This document shows, piece by piece, positions 49,141 to 52,848 of a DNA stretch of 52,848 bases; positions within the stretch are counted from its first letter, which is position 1, and each line of letters begins with the position of its first letter. Source of the DNA: Paludibacteraceae bacterium (GTDB taxonomy: Bacteria; Bacteroidota; Bacteroidia; Bacteroidales; Paludibacteraceae); the NCBI GenBank assembly GCA_017938155.1, contig JAGBCD010000008.1, positions 1 through 52,848 on the forward strand, given 5' to 3'. The translations under genes and the position numbers were made by a program. The notes under the pieces are model-generated. The model was not told the origin of the DNA, ran no database searches, and saw only the letters and a program-made list of their open reading frames with translations.

Positions 49141-49204
49141 AGACCCCTCCGCCCTTTGGGCACCTCCCCTAATTAGGGGAGGTGGCTGTAAGCCAGAGGG
49201 GTCT
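49141..49204. repeat. nested palindrome with 24-bp perfect core
   Basis: An outer pair AGACCCCTC (49141-49149) / GAGGGGTCT (49196-49204) encloses a perfect palindrome CACCTCCCCTAATTAGGGGA-GGTG at 49161-49184. It could form a cruciform or a bidirectional terminator. It shares CTCCCCT/AGGGGAG with the coding inserts in aroA and murF. Confidence 0.8.
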
Positions 49205-49344
49205 GTTAATTCTTATCTCGCATGCGCTCAAACGATTGCTACAAAATTCAAAATTCAAAATTCAAAATTCTTAATTCTTAATTCCTGACGGGTTGTCTAT
49301 GTTCATTGCAGCGAATGTTATTCGCTATTTTCAAGAGAAAACAA

Positions 49345-49372
49345 CAGTCCACACCCAAAAGGATGTGGACTG
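49345..49372 (-). terminator. terminator after the BspA-like gene and small peptide
   Basis: A 9-bp stem CAGTCCACA / TGTGGACTG with a short G/C inner pair; on the minus strand it is followed by TTGTTTTCTC. It is 35 bases after the peptide's stop. Confidence 0.65.
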
Positions 49373-49406
49373 GATATATAATTAATCGGTTTAATGTTTA
49401 TACGTA

Positions 49407-49526
49407 TTACCATCCTTCAATGTTATCCATGGGGATGTCATTGATATAGATGCTTGCGCACAAAAATGTGCTTGGTTCCAAATCAACTACTTGTGTGTTA
49501 GGAATTTGATATACATTCTTTTTCAT
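49407..49526 (-). CDS. 39-residue peptide downstream of the BspA-like gene
   Basis: A short frame encoding MKKNVYQIPNTQVVDLEPST followed by FLCASIYINDIPMDNIEGW. It has a basic start, the 'P-T-x-V-V-x-L' segment, a Cys-Ala-Ser centre and an acidic/aromatic end. I know similar short proteins (MKK-Y--P-TEVV-L-----LC-S) in several Bacteroidales genomes, often near surface-protein genes. There is no signal peptide or membrane helix. It starts 43 bases after the BspA-like gene's stop and ends before a hairpin terminator, so it is likely expressed with it. Function unknown; a secreted or modified peptide is only speculation. Confidence 0.6.
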   Translation of the reverse strand: MKKNVYQIPNTQVVDLEPSTFLCASIYINDIPMDNIEGW

Positions 49527-49569
49527 ACTATGGTGATATATTTATTATCGTTTTACATCTATTTTATCT

Positions 49570-51873
49570 TTATAGTGCAACGAATACTTTCTTGCCGTTG
49601 ATGATATAGAAACCACTTACAGTTGGAGCATCTACTTTGCGGCCAAGAATGTCGTACACACCTTCTTGCATTGGTGCAACGATGGATTCGTCGGTGATAT
49701 TATCCAACGCAGTCGTTGCGTTCTCTTCGGAGTAATCCATGCTCACACGTTTGATGCCTGGTATAGCAGGGTGATCTTTGTCGGATATCTCATCCAAAAC
49801 TATGTATGCACGATTTGCAGCCAAGGAGCAGCCATCTCCACACAATACCATCCTATTGCCGGCAACAAGGTACTTTCCTTTCAAGAGATTAGAAGCCGCT
49901 GTGATGCCATCGAAGGTACCATGCAAACCATTATGTGAAAGAGGTACGGCGCTCGTGGTGTTATCGTAATAGATAGTCACCTCAGTGCTATGAGGATAGA
50001 AGATATAAGGTTTACCAGCCTCCAATGTTTTCACTTCGTCAAAGAAAATCTTCTTTTTGTTTTTGAGGATGTGTGCTATCTCATAGAAGGTCGCTCCTGT
50101 GAAGTGAATTGCACCATGAGGCAAGCAAATGGTGTTGTAACCGATACGCACGGTGCGACTATAGAAACCATAATCTCCAATTTCTTCAAACTCTGCTGCG
50201 AGTTCTATGTCTTCATTCACGGTCAATGTGCGTGGGTTGTCAGTGTTGCCGTCTGACCATTGAGAGAAGAAATAACCATCGTTTGGAGTAGCAACAATGA
50301 TAGCAGGTGTACCACAAGCAGGCTCTTGTGTGATGGTTGCACTACCCATTGAATTGTCTGAGGATGAGAGTGTCAACGTGTATTCATAGGTCTCTATAAA
50401 CGACTTCATATAATTTGCCCAATCGGATGCCTCGTATGCAGCCTTCGTGCCGCAAGGGATATAGCAAGTAGGTGAACTCGAGAACTGTCCATAACCCGTC
50501 CTGTCCATTACAGCAGGTTCTTGAGCATTGAAATAGACTGTTTCTATAGGCGACATAATGAATGCTCCTTCTTCTACGCTATTCACTCCTTTGCCTATTA
50601 TCACAGATGTAAGGGCATCACAAAAGGCGAAAGCAAAGCCTTTTATGGCTGTTACACCATCAGGGATTGTAATTGAGGTAAGTGATGTACATTCGTTGAA
50701 AGCATATTCTCCTATGCGTGTCACACTATTGGGGATTGCAATAGAGGCAATGTGCTTTCTACCACGGAATGCATTTGGTGATATAGCCGTTATTCCCTCG
50801 GGAATAATGGTATTGTTACTACCTGCAAGCAAGGTATTCGTACTCGTGATGATGATGGCATTACAATTGTTGCGACTATCATATTTAGGGTTACCTTCTT
50901 CTACTACAATAGTCGAAAGTGGGCAGCCACTGAATGTGGCGTCACCCATTGAAGTCACACTCTTTGGAATGACTATAGAAGTTAAGGAACAGCCTCCAAA
51001 GGTATATGTTCCAATATTGGTGACAGTATTCGGAATTGTTATCTCTTTAAGTGAGGAGCAGCCCCAGAAGGCATGGTCTATATTCGTCACACCATAAGGA
51101 ATGATTGTATTCTGGCAACCAGTGATAAGTCGATTCGCTGCTGTTTCGATGATGCCATTACAATTGTTTCGACTATCGTATTTAGGATTATTTTCATCTA
51201 CAACGATAGAGGTAATGCCAGGACATGCATCAAAAGGATTTCTGCCTATACTTGTTACACTACTTGGAATAAAAACTGAAGTTAAAGATGGACAACCCCT
51301 AAAGGCCTCACCACCTATTTTCATTACACCATTGGAAATCGTAACATTGGTTAATGCTTTGCAATCCATGAAAGCCGAACCTCCGATACTCGTCACACTA
51401 TTAGGAATGGTCACTGAGGTCAAAGAGGAGCAACCCCAGAAAGCATGATCTCCGATACTCGTCACGTTATTAGGAATCGTAATTGAAGTCAAAGAGGAGC
51501 AATGATTGAAAGCATAATCTCCGATGCTCGTCACGCTGTTAGGAATGATAATTGATGTTAAAGAAGAACATTCCGAAAACGCAGAACTTCCGATACTCGT
51601 TACACTATTAGGAATAGTGATTGAAAACAAGGAAGAACATCGAAAGAAAGCCTGACTTCCAATCCCCGTCACTGCATAAGTAATGCCGTTATACGTAACA
51701 GACGATTGGATTGTAATATCCCCGGAATATTTAGTATTTCCACTTGTTACCTCCACTGTATAGGGGGCAACATTGCTGGTAATGGTATAATACAGATCTC
51801 CCGATTGAAAATCGTATGCCCAAAGCATAACGGAGGTCATTAGGGTTAGAAAAAGAGTAAAAAACTTTTTCAT
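49570..51873 (-). CDS. BspA-like leucine-rich-repeat surface protein
   Basis: A 767-residue exported protein. The signal peptide is MKKFFTLFLTLMTSVMLWA. About 15 LRR_5 (BspA/TpLRR) units fill residues 60-470, with the repeat SLTSITIPNSVTSIGDYAF. A Cys-containing spacer is followed by an InlB-B-like beta domain near 515-565 (GYFFSQWSDGNTDNPRTLTV), then a beta domain and a C-terminal sorting-type domain ending GVYDILGRKVDAPTVSGFYI plus INGKKVFVAL, which resembles type IX secretion or surface-anchoring signals of this phylum. BspA-like proteins bind host proteins and other bacteria. The gene is preceded by a structured leader homologous to that of the DGR operon. Confidence 0.92.
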   Translation of the reverse strand: MKKFFTLFLTLMTSVMLWAYDFQSGDLYYTITSNVAPYTVEVTSGNTKYSGDITIQSSVTYNGITYAVTGIGSQAFFRCSSLFSITIPNSVTSIGSSAFSECSSLTSIIIPNSVTSIGDYAFNHCSSLTSITIPNNVTSIGDHAFWGCSSLTSVTIPNSVTSIGGSAFMDCKALTNVTISNGVMKIGGEAFRGCPSLTSVFIPSSVTSIGRNPFDACPGITSIVVDENNPKYDSRNNCNGIIETAANRLITGCQNTIIPYGVTNIDHAFWGCSSLKEITIPNTVTNIGTYTFGGCSLTSIVIPKSVTSMGDATFSGCPLSTIVVEEGNPKYDSRNNCNAIIITSTNTLLAGSNNTIIPEGITAISPNAFRGRKHIASIAIPNSVTRIGEYAFNECTSLTSITIPDGVTAIKGFAFAFCDALTSVIIGKGVNSVEEGAFIMSPIETVYFNAQEPAVMDRTGYGQFSSSPTCYIPCGTKAAYEASDWANYMKSFIETYEYTLTLSSSDNSMGSATITQEPACGTPAIIVATPNDGYFFSQWSDGNTDNPRTLTVNEDIELAAEFEEIGDYGFYSRTVRIGYNTICLPHGAIHFTGATFYEIAHILKNKKKIFFDEVKTLEAGKPYIFYPHSTEVTIYYDNTTSAVPLSHNGLHGTFDGITAASNLLKGKYLVAGNRMVLCGDGCSLAANRAYIVLDEISDKDHPAIPGIKRVSMDYSEENATTALDNITDESIVAPMQEGVYDILGRKVDAPTVSGFYIINGKKVFVAL

Positions 51874-52195
51874 AGTTTTACATTTTGTAGGACATCGGTT
51901 CCAAATGACCTAATAAATATACGAAAAGCGTGGAACCTTACTATTGCTTATTCTCAGTTCCGAGGTTCCTGCAAGACCCTACATACAAGAATAAACAATG
52001 AATGCCCACGCCGATATGCTAATCGTTGTGAAGATACAACGAATTAAACACACCATGGGGCATTTACCGCTCTCTTGTCTCGGGTATGTGAAATTTTGCA
52101 GGATTTCGGAACTCCAAAACAAGCGCCAATAAACGCCTTTTTATATGTCTGCTACCCTCCGCCAGCAATGTCAGACATCCCTCGGCGCAGGTTTA
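51874..52195 (-). ncRNA. structured 5' leader RNA of the BspA-like gene (copy 2)
   Basis: About 320 bases, homologous to 19617-19966. Pairs in minus-strand reading: ATGTCTG/CAGACAT (52178-52172 with 52151-52145); AGTTCCGA (52113-52106) with TCGGAACT (51963-51956); TCCTGCAA (52103-52096) with TTGCAGGA (51974-51967); CTTGTTT with AGACAAG (one A-U replaced by G-U). The alternative GGAACCT (51969-51963) / AGGTTCC (51938-51932) pair precedes CGCTTTT. Both leaders end close to the start codon. The segment GCATATCGGCGTGGGCATTC is identical in both. Regulation by attenuation or a ligand is inferred. Confidence 0.75.
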
Positions 52196-52201
52196 CGGCC
52201 G

Positions 52202-52233
52202 CAAAATTACTCTTTTTATTTTATATGTGCAAA
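52202..52233 (-). promoter_or_regulatory. promoter of the BspA-like gene leader
   Basis: On the minus strand: TTTG (52233-52230), 20 bases, TAATTTTG (52209-52202). A perfect match, placing the transcript start near 52195. Upstream (52234-52435) I see only short direct repeats such as ACATTATCAAG and CCGACGGTCAA. Confidence 0.8.
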
Positions 52234-52435
52234 AAAAAATTGTCTTCCATCACATTGTTATAAATGCTCCATACATTGTAATTCATAATTATTATCAAGA
52301 CATTATCAAGACATTATCGAGTCATTCCCGACGGTGAGCCGACGGTCAACCGACGGTCAACGCTTTTGAGACAGACCCCTCTAAGGAGAATGGGTTCTAT
52401 ATGTGCGTTCCTAATCATGGCGTTCCTTCACCAAT

Positions 52436-52534
52436 CATGAGCAAGCTCCTATCTCCTCTCTTTTCGTCGAATTCAAAATTCTTAATTCTCTTCCCTTGCG
52501 TATATGCATCTTTTGTCTACTTCGGACATCTGCG
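52436..52534. repeat. direct repeat D, copy 1
   Basis: A 99-base segment starting CATGAGCAAGCTCCTATCTC and ending ACTTCGGACATCTGCG. It recurs at 52736-52848 and is followed by dispersed element copy 3, giving a tandem unit of 300 bases. Confidence 0.9.
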
Positions 52535-52730
52535 TCGCGTTCGACAATAAGGTCGCATTGACCGATGACCTCGTCATCGTTTGGGCGACTTCTTAGCCCA
52601 CAAGGGGCACGATCTAAAGGTATGATGTCTCCGCTTCTCCATCTCCCCATAACAAACAGACAAAGTCTTGGTTTGTTCCGGGGGCCCCGTTTTTTTGCAA
52701 ACAGACAAGTCTTGGTTTACTATGGGGGCC
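52533..52730. repeat. dispersed palindromic intergenic element, copy 3
   Basis: In the same orientation as copy 2: CGTCGCGTTCG, CGATGAC-CTC-GTCATCG, then two degenerate versions of the CCCCATAnCAAACAGA...GGTTTnCTATGGGGG inverted pair. It carries an extra segment (CCCACAAGGGGCACGATC). Confidence 0.75.
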
Positions 52731-52735
52731 CCACA

Positions 52736-52848
52736 CATGAGCAAGCTCCTATCTCCTCTCTTTTCGTCGAATTCAAAATTCAAAATTCAAAATTCTTAAT
52801 TCTCTTCCCTTGCGTATATGCATCTTTTGTCTACTTCGGACATCTGCG
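52736..52848. repeat. direct repeat D, copy 2, continuing past the window
   Basis: Same as copy 1 apart from 14 extra bases, i.e. two more CAAAATT units in the AATTC tract. The repeat reaches the window edge, so a third unit may follow. Confidence 0.9.

Noticed and set aside
49570-51873. Repetitive coding sequence as a possible repeat array or DGR target
   Set aside because: The repetition is the protein-level LRR_5 pattern of a BspA-like gene. No sequence in it resembles the template repeat at 21618-21791.

Overview
The window is a chromosomal segment of a Bacteroidales bacterium (phylum Bacteroidota); the family cannot be fixed from sequence alone. The evidence is: almost every transcription unit is preceded by the Bacteroidota promoter (TTTG, 19-20 bases, TAnnTTTG); most starts lack a Shine-Dalgarno sequence, with rpsU the clear exception; exported proteins begin with Gln after the signal peptide; and the families seen (DUF6089/PorG-like, FISUMP, BspA-type LRR, PCMD, DUF3467, two Skp-like proteins after BamA) are typical of the order. 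Most of the window is ordinary housekeeping sequence.

Layout. 1-3.7 kb: end of an RND efflux pump, a PII-like protein and a TerB/J-domain protein. 3.7-9.8 kb: an AddAB-like recombination nuclease operon on the minus strand. 10-15.9 kb: rpsU, then the envelope operon DUF6089-uppS-bamA-skp-skp and a 41-residue protein. 15.9-19.5 kb: an MFS transporter whose 3' end is duplicated on the far side of an AbiE-like toxin-antitoxin pair. 19.6-23.0 kb: a diversity-generating retroelement (DGR), made of a structured leader RNA, a small exported protein, a FISUMP-domain target with a C-terminal variable repeat, three hairpins, an adenine-rich template repeat and a reverse transcriptase. 23-28.2 kb: an AAA/DUF4143 ATPase, murF, a coiled-coil protein, rpsO and three tRNAs. 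28.3-41.8 kb: HtrA protease, ttcA, prs, glutaminyl cyclase, sufC and a short sufD, polyprenyl synthase, kdgK-eda, aroC, secreted proteins and a glycosyltransferase. 41.8-49 kb: nucleoside phosphorylase, DPP III, an AroA-glycosyltransferase fusion, secG, lptE and a sigma-54 activator. 49-52.8 kb: a 39-residue peptide, a BspA-like leucine-rich surface protein, a second copy of the structured leader, and dispersed/tandem repeats.

The most interesting system is the DGR together with its leader. Over a 135-base core the target's variable repeat differs from the template at 21 positions, every one an adenine in the template, which is the signature of adenine-directed mutagenic retrohoming. The reverse transcriptase has YVDD and the DGR-type GxxxSQ motif. 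The template lies in frame with the reverse transcriptase reading frame, and no Avd-type accessory gene is visible. The roughly 350-base leader upstream of the DGR operon is homologous to the leader of the BspA-like gene 32 kb away on the opposite strand. The two copies differ by six two-sided compensatory base-pair changes in two adjoining helices, and both can also form a competing terminator-like hairpin, so this looks like a structured cis-regulatory RNA shared by surface-protein genes.

Other points: an in-frame EPSP synthase-glycosyltransferase fusion, repeat-like sequence inserted in frame in murF and aroA, a minimal sufC-sufD pair without sufB or sufS, and a dispersed family of palindromic intergenic elements.
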